Notes under the pieces: generated by a model
Databases searched by the model: none
What the model was told of the DNA's origin: nothing
What the model saw: only the letters and a program-made list of their open reading frames with translations
Position numbers and translations under genes: made by a program
In this document: positions 26,205 through 35,042 of the stretch, piece by piece
Numbering within the stretch: the stretch's first letter is position 1
Layout: each line of letters opens with the position of its first letter
NCBI RefSeq assembly: GCF_001704295.1
Contig: NZ_CP012334.1
Span: forward strand, 124,001 to 188,000
Source: Bordetella sp. H567
GTDB taxonomy: Bacteria; Pseudomonadota; Gammaproteobacteria; Burkholderiales; Burkholderiaceae_B
DNA: 64,000 nt
Direction: 5' to 3'

Positions 26205-26230
26205 CATCGAAAGTATTTGAAAATTCGATG
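26205..26230 (+). promoter_or_regulatory. inverted repeat, likely LysR-type operator
   Basis: CATCGAA, 12 bases, TTCGATG: a perfect 7-bp dyad in the eamA-lysR intergenic region, ending 11 bases before the lysR ATG. AT-rich surroundings and interrupted dyad with T-N11-A content fit LysR-type binding sites. Confidence 0.6.
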
Positions 26231-26241
26231 GAACAATTCGC

Positions 26242-27153
26242 ATGCCGGACCTCGACCTGTTGCGCAGCTTCGTATCCGTGGTGGACGCGGGTGGCTTCAC
26301 ACGCGCCGGGGAACGCGTGCACCGCACGCAGTCGACCGTCAGCCAGCAGATCCGCAAACTCGAAGACAAGCTGGGGTGCACGCTGTTTCGCCGGGAGAGC
26401 CGCAAGGCGCTGCTGACGGAAGACGGCGAACGCCTGCTGGGCTATGCCCGCCGCATGCTGGCACTGTCCAACGAGCTGCACGACACGGTCGGCAAGGCCG
26501 CCCACGTGGAGGTGGTGCGGCTGGGCCTGCCGGACGATTTCGCGGTGCCCGCGCTGACCGAAATCGTCAGTGCCTTCGCACGGTCGCGACCGGATGTCAG
26601 GCTATCGGTGTGCTGCGACCTGAGTTGCCGCTTGAGCGTGGCCCTGGCCCAGAGGGACCTGGATGTCGTGCTGCTGAAGCGAGAGCCCGGGGCGGGACCT
26701 TGCATCGCGGCCTGGGCGGAACGGCTGCATTGGACGGGCGCCCGCTGCGCCTTGCCGGCCGGCGACGAAACCGTACGGCTGGTGGTTCGACCCCCGGGCT
26801 GCCTGTACCGCGAGCGAGCGATACATGCCCTGGAGCGCGCGGGCAGGCGCTGGCGCATCGTCTACGAAAGCCCGAACCTGCCCGGGATACAGGCGGCCCT
26901 GCGCGGGGGCTTGGGGATTTCGCTGCTGGACGAACAAGCGTTGGAAGCAACGTCGACGCTATTGGACGACGCCTTGCCGGCGATCGTCCCTACCGAGCTG
27001 GCCCTGATCACGCGGCCGGGCGCGCCCGACGGCGCGCGCGAAATGGCCGGCATGCTGCGCCAGTTCTGCGACGGGCAGCGCATGGCGGCGCCGGCGCGTC
27101 AGGCCGCGGCGACGATGGGAATGGGAAAGCCGTTGGCGGCCGAACCGCTTTGA
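26242..27153 (+). CDS. LysR family transcriptional regulator
   Basis: 303 residues. The winged helix-turn-helix is at residues 3-60 (LDLLRSFVSVVDAGGFTRAG, VHRTQSTVSQQIRKLEDKLG) with the FRRESRKALLTEDGERLL linker region. A periplasmic-binding-protein-like effector domain follows (VVRLGLPDDFAVPALTEIV on). It is divergent from the EamA permease gene and probably controls it. The last 55 bases overlap the convergent bfd gene, so transcription of each runs antisense into the other. The inducer is unknown. Confidence 0.93.
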   Translation: MPDLDLLRSFVSVVDAGGFTRAGERVHRTQSTVSQQIRKLEDKLGCTLFRRESRKALLTEDGERLLGYARRMLALSNELHDTVGKAAHVEVVRLGLPDDFAVPALTEIVSAFARSRPDVRLSVCCDLSCRLSVALAQRDLDVVLLKREPGAGPCIAAWAERLHWTGARCALPAGDETVRLVVRPPGCLYRERAIHALERAGRRWRIVYESPNLPGIQAALRGGLGISLLDEQALEATSTLLDDALPAIVPTELALITRPGAPDGAREMAGMLRQFCDGQRMAAPARQAAATMGMGKPLAAEPL

Positions 27154-27371
27154 TCCGCGATCGGTACCGCCGCGGCGTGCGTCATGGAACGCACGTTGCA
27201 GACGCTGGAACAGCGTCCGCCGGGCAGATATTCGACCGCGGTCGCGGCACATGTCCCGCAGCAGGTGGCGACACCCAGCTCGAACTGAAGATCGTCCAGC
27301 GTGGTGGCGCCCCCGTCCACGGCGGCGCGGACCTGGCGTTCAGTGATGGCGTTGCAGACACAAACGTACAT
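27099..27371 (-). CDS. bfd: Bfd, bacterioferritin-associated ferredoxin
   Basis: 90 residues, longer than the 64 of E. coli because of a C-terminal tail. The [2Fe-2S] cysteines are at Cys4 and Cys6 (MYVCVCNAIT) and in the CCGTC motif (Cys37/38 and Cys41), the family pattern CxC...CxxC. Bfd reduces the ferric core of bacterioferritin to release iron when iron is scarce. A Fur-box-like palindrome sits directly upstream. A further CSSVC lies beyond the domain. It overlaps the convergent LysR gene by 55 bases. Confidence 0.92.
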   Translation of the reverse strand: MYVCVCNAITERQVRAAVDGGATTLDDLQFELGVATCCGTCAATAVEYLPGGRCSSVCNVRSMTHAAAVPIADQSGSAANGFPIPIVAAA

Positions 27372-27373
27372 GA

Positions 27374-27395
27374 GAATAATTATCGAAAATTATTC
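27374..27395 (-). promoter_or_regulatory. Fur box in front of bfd
   Basis: GAATAATT and AATTATTC form a perfect 8-bp dyad separated by six bases (ATCGAA), starting three bases upstream of the bfd ATG. The arms match the GATAAT-type hexamers of Fur sites and bfd is a known iron-repressed gene in other bacteria. Position over the start region fits repression. Confidence 0.75.
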
Positions 27396-27455
27396 GCATT
27401 CACGCAAATAGAAAAAGCGGGGACGAGGCAAGGACGTCGCGCGCTTTCAACGGCC

Positions 27456-28877
27456 CTAGCGCAGCGCCGCCTGCGCCTTGCGAACCGAGGCCGGCGCGAT
27501 GCGCATCGATTCCCGGTATTTGGCCACCGTGCGCCGCGCGATGACGATCCCCTGTTCGGCCAATTTGAGCATGAGCTGGTTATCCGACAAGGGCTTGGCG
27601 CGGTTCTCTTCCGACACCAGCCGCTTGATGTGGGCCTGGACCGCGGTCGCCGATGCGGCGTCGCCGCTATCGGTGGCCACGCCGGCGCCGAAGAAATCCT
27701 TCAGCTCCATCGTGCCGAACGGAGTGAGCAGGTACTTCTGGGTCGTGGCCCGTGAAATCGTGGACTCGTGCAGGCCCAATTCCCCGGCGATGTCCTTCAG
27801 GATCAGGGGCCGCATGGCCGAGGGCCCCTGGCTGAAGAAGGCGGATTGGTGGTTCACGATGGCCTGCGCCACCCGCAGGATGGTATCGAAGCGCTGTTCC
27901 ACATTGCGGATCATCCAGCGGGCCTGCTGCAGCTGCGCGTGCAAGGCGGAATGGCTGGCCTCGCGCTGGTTGCCCAGCATCTGCGCGTACACCCCGTTGA
28001 TGCGCAGGCGCGGCATGGCGGCGCTGTTCAGCACAACGCGCCAGCCCTGGCGCGCCTTGCGCACGATGACGTCCGGGATGGCGTAATCGGCCACCGGCAC
28101 CGTCCAGCGGCGGCCGGGACGGGGGTCCAGCTTCAGGATCAGGGCACGGGCGCCGCGCACCGTGGCGTCGTCGCACTGCAGGGCTTCGCGCAGGCGTGCC
28201 GCATTGGCGCCGGCCAATAGCGGCAGATGTTCGGCGCAGACGCGCCGCGCGCAGGCCAGCACCGCGGGGGCGGCCGCTTCCGGCAAGGCGGCGAGATCCG
28301 GTTCCCGCAGTTGCAGCACCAGGCATTCCGCCATATCGCGCGCGCCGATGCCGGGCGGATCGAAGGACTGCAACAGCCGCAGCGCGGCCCGCAGCTCGTC
28401 GAGATCGGTCTCGATTTCGGCGGGCAGCCAGCCCAGGATTTCCTCCAGCGGCGATCCCAGGTAGCCGTTGTCGTCCAGTTCGTCGATCAGCAGGGCGACC
28501 AGGGCCGCATCGCGGTGGCCGGCGCGCGTCAGCGCCAGCTGGCCCAGGAGATGTTCGCGCAGGGTTTCGCCCCGGGCGGCCTCCGGCATGTCGCTGTCGT
28601 CGTCCGCATGGACGCCCTTGGCGCCAGGCATCTCGTCCACCGCCGGCTCGCGTTCCGGCGTAGGATCGTCTTCATGCGCCGATTCCTCGCGATTGGAGTC
28701 GATGTCTTCCGCGGCGGGGTCCTCGTCACGCTCCAGCAGCGGGTTCTCGTCCAGCGCCTGGGAGATTTCCGCCTCCAGCGCAAGCGTCGAAAGCTGCAGC
28801 ATCCGGATGGACTGCTGCAGCTGCGGGGTCAGGGCAAGGTGTTGCCCGGGCCGGAGTTCTAAGGCGTGACGCGTCAT
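27456..28877 (-). CDS. rpoN: RpoN, RNA polymerase sigma-54 factor
   Basis: 473 residues from ATG 28877 (an ATG at 28895 would add six). Region I is Gln/Leu-rich (LALTPQLQQSIRMLQLSTLAL), which binds activators and silences melting; region II is acidic (DEDPAAEDIDSNREE). The core-binding domain follows; the DNA-binding end carries ESTISRATTQKYLLTPFG and the RpoN box ARRTVAKYRE at 447-456. It directs transcription from -24/-12 promoters with enhancer-binding proteins. The usual neighbours lptB upstream and hpf/ptsN downstream are absent: bfd follows, and an unknown membrane protein diverges. Confidence 0.96.
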   Translation of the reverse strand: MTRHALELRPGQHLALTPQLQQSIRMLQLSTLALEAEISQALDENPLLERDEDPAAEDIDSNREESAHEDDPTPEREPAVDEMPGAKGVHADDDSDMPEAARGETLREHLLGQLALTRAGHRDAALVALLIDELDDNGYLGSPLEEILGWLPAEIETDLDELRAALRLLQSFDPPGIGARDMAECLVLQLREPDLAALPEAAAPAVLACARRVCAEHLPLLAGANAARLREALQCDDATVRGARALILKLDPRPGRRWTVPVADYAIPDVIVRKARQGWRVVLNSAAMPRLRINGVYAQMLGNQREASHSALHAQLQQARWMIRNVEQRFDTILRVAQAIVNHQSAFFSQGPSAMRPLILKDIAGELGLHESTISRATTQKYLLTPFGTMELKDFFGAGVATDSGDAASATAVQAHIKRLVSEENRAKPLSDNQLMLKLAEQGIVIARRTVAKYRESMRIAPASVRKAQAALR

Positions 28878-28880
28878 AGG

Positions 28881-28886
28881 TACAAT
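28881..28886 (+). promoter_or_regulatory. candidate -10 box for a leaderless transcript
   Basis: TACAAT ends seven bases before the A of the membrane-protein ATG at 28894, in the 16-base gap between divergent rpoN and this gene. A start of transcription at the usual distance would fall on the start codon itself. Confidence 0.4.
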
Positions 28887-28893
28887 ATTTTGC

Positions 28894-29598
28894 ATGATGA
28901 ATCCGACTTCGCCCGAACGCGTGCGCCAGGATAGCCGGCTGATCCGTCAGACCCTGCTGAAACTGTCGTCCCCCCGTCTAGTCGTCCGGGCGATCGTCAT
29001 CGCCGTGGCCGTGGTGATCTGGCTCTGGGTCGCGCAGCGCATCCTGGCCTTCGGCGCCACCCTGGACTACCAATTCCTGCACCCCCTGGGCGCATCCACG
29101 ATCGAACTGCTGAACCGCATCAATCCCTACCTGTGGTGGGCGGTGGTGGCCATCTGGTCGCTGATCGTGTTCTTCGCCGTGCGCGGCTGGCTGCGCGGCA
29201 ATATGGACGCGGCGCGGTTGCGCACGGTACCGGCGGACACCTTTGCCGACCTGGCCGGAGCGCTCAGCGAGGAAGTCATCGCGGTGATGCGCTGGAGCTG
29301 GGGCAGCCGCGACGAACCGTTCACCGTGGGCGATCTGCAACGCACCTTGTGGGAAATCCGCCACGGACGCATCGCCAAGATCGCCATGGTACGCGAGCAG
29401 GAAGCCTTGCTGGGCATCCCACAGACGGTGCCCGGCCGGCTGGACCGGGGTGATCGCGTTGCCCGCCTGGACCGCGCTGATCGCCCGGAACGCCCTCTGC
29501 CCGCGGGGCGGGAGCTGCCCGGCGAGCGCCGCCGCCCGGTACGAACCGGGATGGACAGCGACGGCCCAATCGAACCGCGCATCGGGCCGATCAAATAA
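28894..29598 (+). CDS. membrane protein of unknown function, divergent from rpoN
   Basis: 234 residues. Two transmembrane helices (about 32-52, VVRAIVIAVAVVIWLWVAQR, and 82-100, WWAVVAIWSLIVFFAVRGWL) are followed by a cytoplasmic domain (TFADLAGALSEEVIAVMRWS, FTVGDLQRTLWEIRHGRIAK) and a charged Arg/Asp/Pro tail from about residue 185. I do not recognise a family. ATG 28894 or 28897 is the start; neither has a ribosome binding site, consistent with leaderless translation. Position next to rpoN is suggestive but gives no function. Confidence 0.7.
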   Translation: MMNPTSPERVRQDSRLIRQTLLKLSSPRLVVRAIVIAVAVVIWLWVAQRILAFGATLDYQFLHPLGASTIELLNRINPYLWWAVVAIWSLIVFFAVRGWLRGNMDAARLRTVPADTFADLAGALSEEVIAVMRWSWGSRDEPFTVGDLQRTLWEIRHGRIAKIAMVREQEALLGIPQTVPGRLDRGDRVARLDRADRPERPLPAGRELPGERRRPVRTGMDSDGPIEPRIGPIK

Positions 29599-30106
29599 AA
29601 GCCGTGTCGCGGCGTACCGCGACACATCCGGCCAGTTCAGCACAACACATTTGCATCCTCGGCCGAAATGTGGTTGACTTATGGCTTGCTCATCATCATT
29701 CCCATGGCCGCTAACCGCACCTTTCTCGCGATGACCACCGGACGCCACGGCGCGCCGATGGGCGGCCTGCGTTCCGCGCAAGGCGGGTGTGCAGGGGTGT
29801 CGACCGCGGCGGCCGCTGGCCTCGCCATCGAGCTTGCCACCATCACCACCAGCGGCGGCTCGCTGGCGCTATCGCTACAACTACCGATCGGTTGCCGGGC
29901 CTAGCGTCCAGTGGTAGTTCGGCAGCCGTTGCGCCACAACGTCTTTCCCTTTCAAAACACGAATCCCCGCTGGCCCGGCCAGGCAAGACCCGCCCGTGTT
30001 CATCGCCGCCGATAATCGCGGCGCTGCCGGCAGGACAGGTGAATCAGCGGCATCGCCCTACAGGCGCCGCACACCGGGATTCATGCACATGCCTTGAGGT
30101 AACCCG
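29599..30106 (+). other. 508-base leader or intergenic region in front of leuA
   Basis: No convincing protein gene. An ATG at 29681 opens a 17-codon frame (MACSSSFPWPLTAPFSR) and an ATG at 29668 opens a longer frame beginning MWLTYGLLIIIP, rich in Leu and Ile. Either could be a leader peptide for attenuation of leuA, but neither has a clear run of Leu codons. A weak hairpin (CCAGCG/CGCTGG at 29851-29868) lacks a T-run. The rest shows nothing recognisable. Confidence 0.4.
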
Positions 30107-31822
30107 ATGATGCTCGCCAACCCCGCACAGAAATACCGTCCCTTCGCGCCCTTCGCGCAGGACTATGCAGAACGCACCTGGCCCAGCCGGCGCATTACCC
30201 AGCCGCCGATCTGGATGAGCACGGATCTGCGCGACGGCAATCAATCGCTGATCGAGCCCATGAGCATCGAGCGCAAGCTGCGTTTCTTCGAACAGCTGGT
30301 GAAGATCGGCTTCAAGGAGATCGAGGTCGGCTTTCCCTCCGCCTCGCAGACCGACTTCGATTTCGTGCGCAAGCTGATCGACGAAAAGCACATCCCGGAC
30401 GACGTGGTCATCATCGTGCTGACCCAGTCGCGCGAAGACCTGATCGCGCGCACGGTCGAGGCGGCGGCAGGCGCCCGCCGTGCGATCGTGCACCTGTACA
30501 ACGCCGTCGCCCCGGCTTTCCGCAAGATCGTCTTCAATATGAGCAAGGACGAGATCCGGAAGATCGCGACCACCGGTACGGAATTGGTGAAAGCCGCCGT
30601 GGCGCGCCACCCGGAAACCCGATGGGGCTACGAATATTCGCCCGAGGTCTTCAGCACCACCGAACCGGAATTCGCGCTGGAAGTCGTCGACGCGGTATCC
30701 GCCGTCTGGCAGCCGACGCCCAGCGACAAGATGATCGTCAACCTGCCGGCCACGATCGAAGCGACCACCCCCAATCTGTACGCCGACCAGATCGAATGGA
30801 TGCACCGCAACCTGGCGCGCCGCGACAGCATCGTGCTGAGCGTGCACCCGCACAACGACCGCGGCACGGCCGTGGCGGCCGCCGAATTCGCCGTCATGGC
30901 GGGCGCGGACCGCATCGAGGGCTGCCTGTTCGGCAGCGGGGAACGCACCGGCAACGTGGACCTGGTGACGCTGGCGCTGAACCTGTACACGCAGGGCGTG
31001 CATCCCGGCCTGGATTTTTCGGACATCGACGAAGTGCGCCGCTGCGCGGAATACTGCAACCAGCTGCCCGTGCACCCGCGCCATCCCTATGCGGGCGATC
31101 TGGTGTTCACGGCCTTCTCCGGTTCGCACCAGGATGCCATCAAGAAGGGCTTCGCGCGGCAGCAGCCCGACGCCTTGTGGGAAGTGCCCTACCTGCCCAT
31201 CGATCCCGCCGACCTGGGTCGCAGCTACGACGCCGTGATCCGCGTCAATAGCCAATCCGGCAAGGGCGGCGTGTCGTATCTGCTGGAACAGGAACACGGG
31301 CTGGTACTGCCGCGCCGCCTGCAGATCGAATTCAGCCGCGCCATCCAGCGCGTCACCGATGAAACCGGCCGCGAGGTGACCGCGACCGATGTCTACGATA
31401 TCTTCAAGCAGGAATACCTGGAACAGCAGGCGCCCTGGAAACTCATCCGCCATCGCATCATCGGCGATCCGGCCGCGGCGGAATCCAAGCACTTCCGCGT
31501 GGAAGCGGACGTCGAGGTCGACGGCGAACGCCGCACCGTTACGGGCGAGGGCAACGGTGCGATCTCGGCTTTCGTCGCGGCGCTGGGCATGCCGGCGCGC
31601 GTCATGGATTACCACGAACACGCCATCGGCGCCGGCTCGGATACGCGGGCAGCCAGCTATATCGAAGTGCGCGTGGGCGATTCCTCGACGGGCTTCGGCG
31701 TCGGCGTGGACCGCGATATCGTCACCGCCTCGTTCCAGGCCGTGCTGTGCGCCATCAACCGGCACTTGAAGGCCAATGCCGCGGCGTCGTCCACCGAGCC
31801 GGCGGAAGCCGTCACGGCTTGA
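30107..31822 (+). CDS. leuA: LeuA, 2-isopropylmalate synthase (long type)
   Basis: 571 residues, the type of LeuA with a full C-terminal regulatory domain. The TIM-barrel start [15 protein letters not shown] carries the catalytic Arg-Asp metal-binding pair; [11 protein letters not shown] holds the metal-ligand histidines; [12 protein letters not shown] is the third signature. The LeuA dimer regulatory region (about 440-555, [20 protein letters not shown]) binds leucine for feedback inhibition. It condenses acetyl-CoA with 2-oxoisovalerate, the first committed step of leucine synthesis. GAGG precedes the ATG at nine bases. A strong terminator follows. Confidence 0.96.
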   Translation: MMLANPAQKYRPFAPFAQDYAERTWPSRRITQPPIWMSTDLRDGNQSLIEPMSIERKLRFFEQLVKIGFKEIEVGFPSASQTDFDFVRKLIDEKHIPDDVVIIVLTQSREDLIARTVEAAAGARRAIVHLYNAVAPAFRKIVFNMSKDEIRKIATTGTELVKAAVARHPETRWGYEYSPEVFSTTEPEFALEVVDAVSAVWQPTPSDKMIVNLPATIEATTPNLYADQIEWMHRNLARRDSIVLSVHPHNDRGTAVAAAEFAVMAGADRIEGCLFGSGERTGNVDLVTLALNLYTQGVHPGLDFSDIDEVRRCAEYCNQLPVHPRHPYAGDLVFTAFSGSHQDAIKKGFARQQPDALWEVPYLPIDPADLGRSYDAVIRVNSQSGKGGVSYLLEQEHGLVLPRRLQIEFSRAIQRVTDETGREVTATDVYDIFKQEYLEQQAPWKLIRHRIIGDPAAAESKHFRVEADVEVDGERRTVTGEGNGAISAFVAALGMPARVMDYHEHAIGAGSDTRAASYIEVRVGDSSTGFGVGVDRDIVTASFQAVLCAINRHLKANAAASSTEPAEAVTA

Positions 31823-31890
31823 TGCCTGGGCTGGCCGCCGGCCTAGCGGCCGCGGCCAGCCGGCCTTGCCATCCGCGCATCCCATACGAA

Positions 31891-31922
31891 ACCGCCAGCA
31901 CGACATGCTGGCGGTTTTTTTT
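31891..31922 (+). terminator. rho-independent terminator after leuA
   Basis: ACCGCCAGCA and TGCTGGCGGT pair perfectly around a CGACA loop, followed by eight T. Its T-run overlaps the stop codon of the convergent permease gene, so it probably serves both directions. Confidence 0.92.
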
Positions 31923-32811
31923 ATCGGATGCCGGCGCGCAGGAAGGACTGGACGAACTGCCGCTGGAACAACAGGAAGGCAATCAGCAAGGGCGCGGCGG
32001 ACAGCAGCGTCGCCGCGGTGATGACGGACCAGTCTATGCCCTGGTCGGAAGAAGAAAACACCTGCAGTCCCACCGTCAGCGGACGCGTGTTGACGGAATT
32101 CGTGATGATCAACGGCCACAGGAAATTGTTCCAGTGGTAGCTGACCGAGACCAGGCCATAGGCGATGTAGGTGGGCCGGGCCAGCGGCACATAGACCTTC
32201 ATCAGTATCTGCCAGCCGTTGGCGCCTTCCATGCGGGCGGCTTCCTCCAGCTCGCGCGGGATGGTCTTGAAGGTCTGGCGCAGCAGGAAGATGCCGAAGG
32301 CCGACGCGAAATACGGCAGCCCGATGGCAAACACCGTATCGCGTATGCCCAGCCAGCTCATGGTGCGGTAGTTTTCGACGATCAGCACGTCGGGCATGAC
32401 CATCAGCTGCAGCAGCACGAGCATGAACACCAGGTCGCGCCCACGGAAGTCGACGCGGGCGAAGGCATAGCCCGCCATGGTGGACAGCACCAGCTGTGCG
32501 GCCAACACCATGGTGACCAGGAAGAAGGTGTTCAGGAAATAGCGCGGAAACGGCGCAGCGTCCCAGGCGCGCACGAAGTTCTCCAGCGTCAGCGGCGCGA
32601 AGAGATCGAAGCGCGTGGCGTACGCGGGCGGATGGATCGCGGCCCAGACCGCATAGAGCAGCGGCAGGATCCACAGGATGCCCAACAGCCACGCGCCGGC
32701 CGTATCCAGAAGCGTGTCCAGGCGGGGCTGCATCAGGCCCGGCCGCCGGGTGCCGGCGTGCGCCGCCTCGGCCGGCATCGGCTTGATCGAGGAGGTCGAG
32801 GCGAGCTTCAT
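31921..32811 (-). CDS. ABC transporter permease, UgpE/MalG type
   Basis: 296 residues with six predicted transmembrane helices. The EAA loop that contacts the ATPase is EEAARMEGANGWQILMKVYV (about 200-220). The start ATG (32811) overlaps the upstream permease stop by four bases. A longer in-frame ORF to 33585 runs inside the other permease gene and is spurious. With the UgpA-type permease it forms the membrane channel of a carbohydrate- or glycerol-phosphate-type importer. Last gene of the operon; ends in the bidirectional terminator. Confidence 0.93.
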   Translation of the reverse strand: MKLASTSSIKPMPAEAAHAGTRRPGLMQPRLDTLLDTAGAWLLGILWILPLLYAVWAAIHPPAYATRFDLFAPLTLENFVRAWDAAPFPRYFLNTFFLVTMVLAAQLVLSTMAGYAFARVDFRGRDLVFMLVLLQLMVMPDVLIVENYRTMSWLGIRDTVFAIGLPYFASAFGIFLLRQTFKTIPRELEEAARMEGANGWQILMKVYVPLARPTYIAYGLVSVSYHWNNFLWPLIITNSVNTRPLTVGLQVFSSSDQGIDWSVITAATLLSAAPLLIAFLLFQRQFVQSFLRAGIR

Positions 32812-33695
32812 TGATAGTGCGTCCTCTTGTCCAGCCAGCGGAACTTCAGCAGCGCCGCCAGGCCCAGCACGGCCAGCAGCACCACGGTAAGGGTCGCCGC
32901 ATAGGCGGTATCCCAGAAGCTGAAGCCCACCTGGAAGATGTAGAACAGCAGCAGCGTGCTTGCATTGTCGGGACCGCCGCGCGTCATCACCACCACATGA
33001 TCGACCAGCCGGAATGCGTTGATCAGCGCGTTGATCAGGACGAACAGCGTGGTCGGCATCAGCAAGGGCCAGAGCACGCGCCGGAAGTACTGCCAGCGCG
33101 ATGCACCCTCCAGCATGGCGGCCTCGCGCAGCGAAGGCGATACGCCTTGCAGCGCGGCCAGGTAGAAGATCATGAAGAAACCCGCCTCTTTCCATACCGA
33201 CACCAGCATCAGGGCGGGCAAGGCAGTTTCGCGCGACCCCAGCCAGTTCACGCCCGGCAGGCCGAAGGCCTGCAGGACCTGCGCGATCAGGCCGTACTGC
33301 GGGGTATAGAAGAACAGCCAGATATTGGCCACGGCCACCATGGGCAGCACCGTGGGCGTGAAATACGACAGGCGCAGGAAGCCGCGGCCGGCGAGGTTGC
33401 GATTGACCCACAGCGCCATCAGCAGCGCCAGCGCCACCGCCGTCGGAATGGTGCCCAGCGCGAACCATAGGTTGTTCCAGAGGGCCCGCCAGAATACCGG
33501 GTCGTCGCGCATCGCCTGGTAGTTGTCCAGGCCGACGAACACCGCGGGACGGCGGCCCTTGGGCGTGGAGAAGAAGCTGTGCCACAGCGTCGCGATGGCG
33601 GGATAGTGGGTGAAGGCGGCCAGCAGCACCAGGGCAGGCAGCAGAAGCAGCCAGCCGTATACCGCCTTCATCCCGGGCGCGACGCGAGGGCTCAT
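32808..33695 (-). CDS. ABC transporter permease, UgpA/MalF type
   Basis: 295 residues, six hydrophobic segments; the first is WLLLLPALVLLAAFTHYPAI (about 14-34), typical of UgpA-like permeases. The EAA loop is REAAMLEGASRWQYFRRVLW (about 195-215). Four-base overlaps link it to the substrate-binding protein gene upstream (33692-33695) and to the second permease downstream (32808-32811), so the three are translationally coupled. Substrate as discussed for the binding protein. Confidence 0.93.
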   Translation of the reverse strand: MSPRVAPGMKAVYGWLLLLPALVLLAAFTHYPAIATLWHSFFSTPKGRRPAVFVGLDNYQAMRDDPVFWRALWNNLWFALGTIPTAVALALLMALWVNRNLAGRGFLRLSYFTPTVLPMVAVANIWLFFYTPQYGLIAQVLQAFGLPGVNWLGSRETALPALMLVSVWKEAGFFMIFYLAALQGVSPSLREAAMLEGASRWQYFRRVLWPLLMPTTLFVLINALINAFRLVDHVVVMTRGGPDNASTLLLFYIFQVGFSFWDTAYAATLTVVLLAVLGLAALLKFRWLDKRTHYQ

Positions 33696-34984
33696 CGGTA
33701 GGGTCGCAGGATGCGGTCTGCTTCGCGCTGCGCGTCGGCCAGCGCCTGCTGCGCGGGCTTCGCGCCGGTCAGGATGGCCTGCAGCGCATCGTTAAGCACT
33801 TTGGTAACGCGCTGGTTCTCGTGCGTGGAGAACTCGGCCACGCTGACTGCCAGCTGGTCGCGCGCCACCGCGGCGGCGGGCACTTGCTGCGCGTACTGCT
33901 TCATCTTGGGTGTCTCCCAGGCCGCCGGGGTCACCGCGACGTAGCCGGTGGCGATGCTCCAGTCCGCGGCGCGTTCGGGCGAGGTCGCCCACTGCGCGAA
34001 CTTCAGCGCGGCCTTTTGCTGGGCTGGCGTGCCGCTCTTGAAGATGTAGAAGTTGCCCCCGCCGGTGGGGCTGCCTCCCCGGACCTTCTTGGGCATCATT
34101 GCCACGCCGAAGGGGAAGGTGGCATTGGCGCGGATGTTGGTCAGGTTGCCCGTCGTGGTCCACACGATGGCGGCTTTCTTTTCCAGGAAGTCCTTGGGCG
34201 TGGTGCCCCAGTCGATCGTGCCCGACGGCATCGCGCCATGCTTGGCCGACAAGTCGCGCCAGAACTGCGCGGCCTCGACCACGGCGGGCTTGTCCAACAT
34301 GACCTGGTTGCCGGCCTCGTTCATCAGGATGGCGTTATTGGGCGTGGTCAGCGCCTGGAACAGCCAATACGCGAAGGCACCGCCCGAAGGGATCTCCAGG
34401 CCCCATTGCGTCACGTGGCCGGACGCATCCTTCCTGGTCAGCTTGACGGACGCATCTACCAGTTCCTGCCAGGTCGCGGGCGGATGTTCCGGGTCCAGGC
34501 CCGCCGCCTTGAACAGGTCCTTGTTGTAGTACATGACGATGGTGGAGCGCTGGAACGGCACCCCCCATACGTGGCCGCCGGAGCGGCTGTTCTGCATGAA
34601 GGCGTCATAGAAGCCGCCCAGCCACGCCTTGCCGGCGGTATCACCGGCGAGCCCGTCGATGGGCACGATGGCGTCCTCGTCGATCAGGGTGAACATATCG
34701 GTGGACAGCAGCACCGCCAGCTGCGGCGGCTGGCCGCCCTTCATCGCCGTCAGCACCTTGGCGATGGAGTCCTGGTAGGTGCCGGCATAGATCGGCTTGA
34801 CGTTGATGTCGGGGTTTTCCTTGTGGAAGTCCGCCACCATGGTGTCGATGATCTTGGTGATGGGGCCGCCCACCGCCACCGGATAGTAGAACTCCACGTC
34901 CACCGGCTGCTGGGCGTGGACGGGCAGGGAGAACAGCGCGCCGGCCATGACGGCGGCAAGGCTTTTCAATACGGTGCGTCGCAT
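33692..34984 (-). CDS. extracellular solute-binding protein, UgpB-like (ABC transporter)
   Basis: 430 residues from ATG 34984, after AGGAAG. Signal peptide MRRTVLKSLAAVMAGALFSLPVHAQ cleaves after AHA-like VHA at about residue 23-25. The mature protein has the family 1 SBP layout; the stretch PFQRSTIVMYYNKDLFKAAG, followed by LDPEHPPATWQEL, closely resembles UgpB (glycerol-3-phosphate-binding protein). The substrate is therefore probably a glycerol phosphodiester, glycerol-phosphate or a related small polyol or sugar; this is inference. Second gene of the operon, 58 bases after the ATPase. Confidence 0.9.
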   Translation of the reverse strand: MRRTVLKSLAAVMAGALFSLPVHAQQPVDVEFYYPVAVGGPITKIIDTMVADFHKENPDINVKPIYAGTYQDSIAKVLTAMKGGQPPQLAVLLSTDMFTLIDEDAIVPIDGLAGDTAGKAWLGGFYDAFMQNSRSGGHVWGVPFQRSTIVMYYNKDLFKAAGLDPEHPPATWQELVDASVKLTRKDASGHVTQWGLEIPSGGAFAYWLFQALTTPNNAILMNEAGNQVMLDKPAVVEAAQFWRDLSAKHGAMPSGTIDWGTTPKDFLEKKAAIVWTTTGNLTNIRANATFPFGVAMMPKKVRGGSPTGGGNFYIFKSGTPAQQKAALKFAQWATSPERAADWSIATGYVAVTPAAWETPKMKQYAQQVPAAAVARDQLAVSVAEFSTHENQRVTKVLNDALQAILTGAKPAQQALADAQREADRILRPYR

Positions 34985-35042
34985 AGTGGCTTCCTGGATG
35001 GAAAGGAAAACGAATAAAAACGGAAAACATGCTGCCGCGCGT

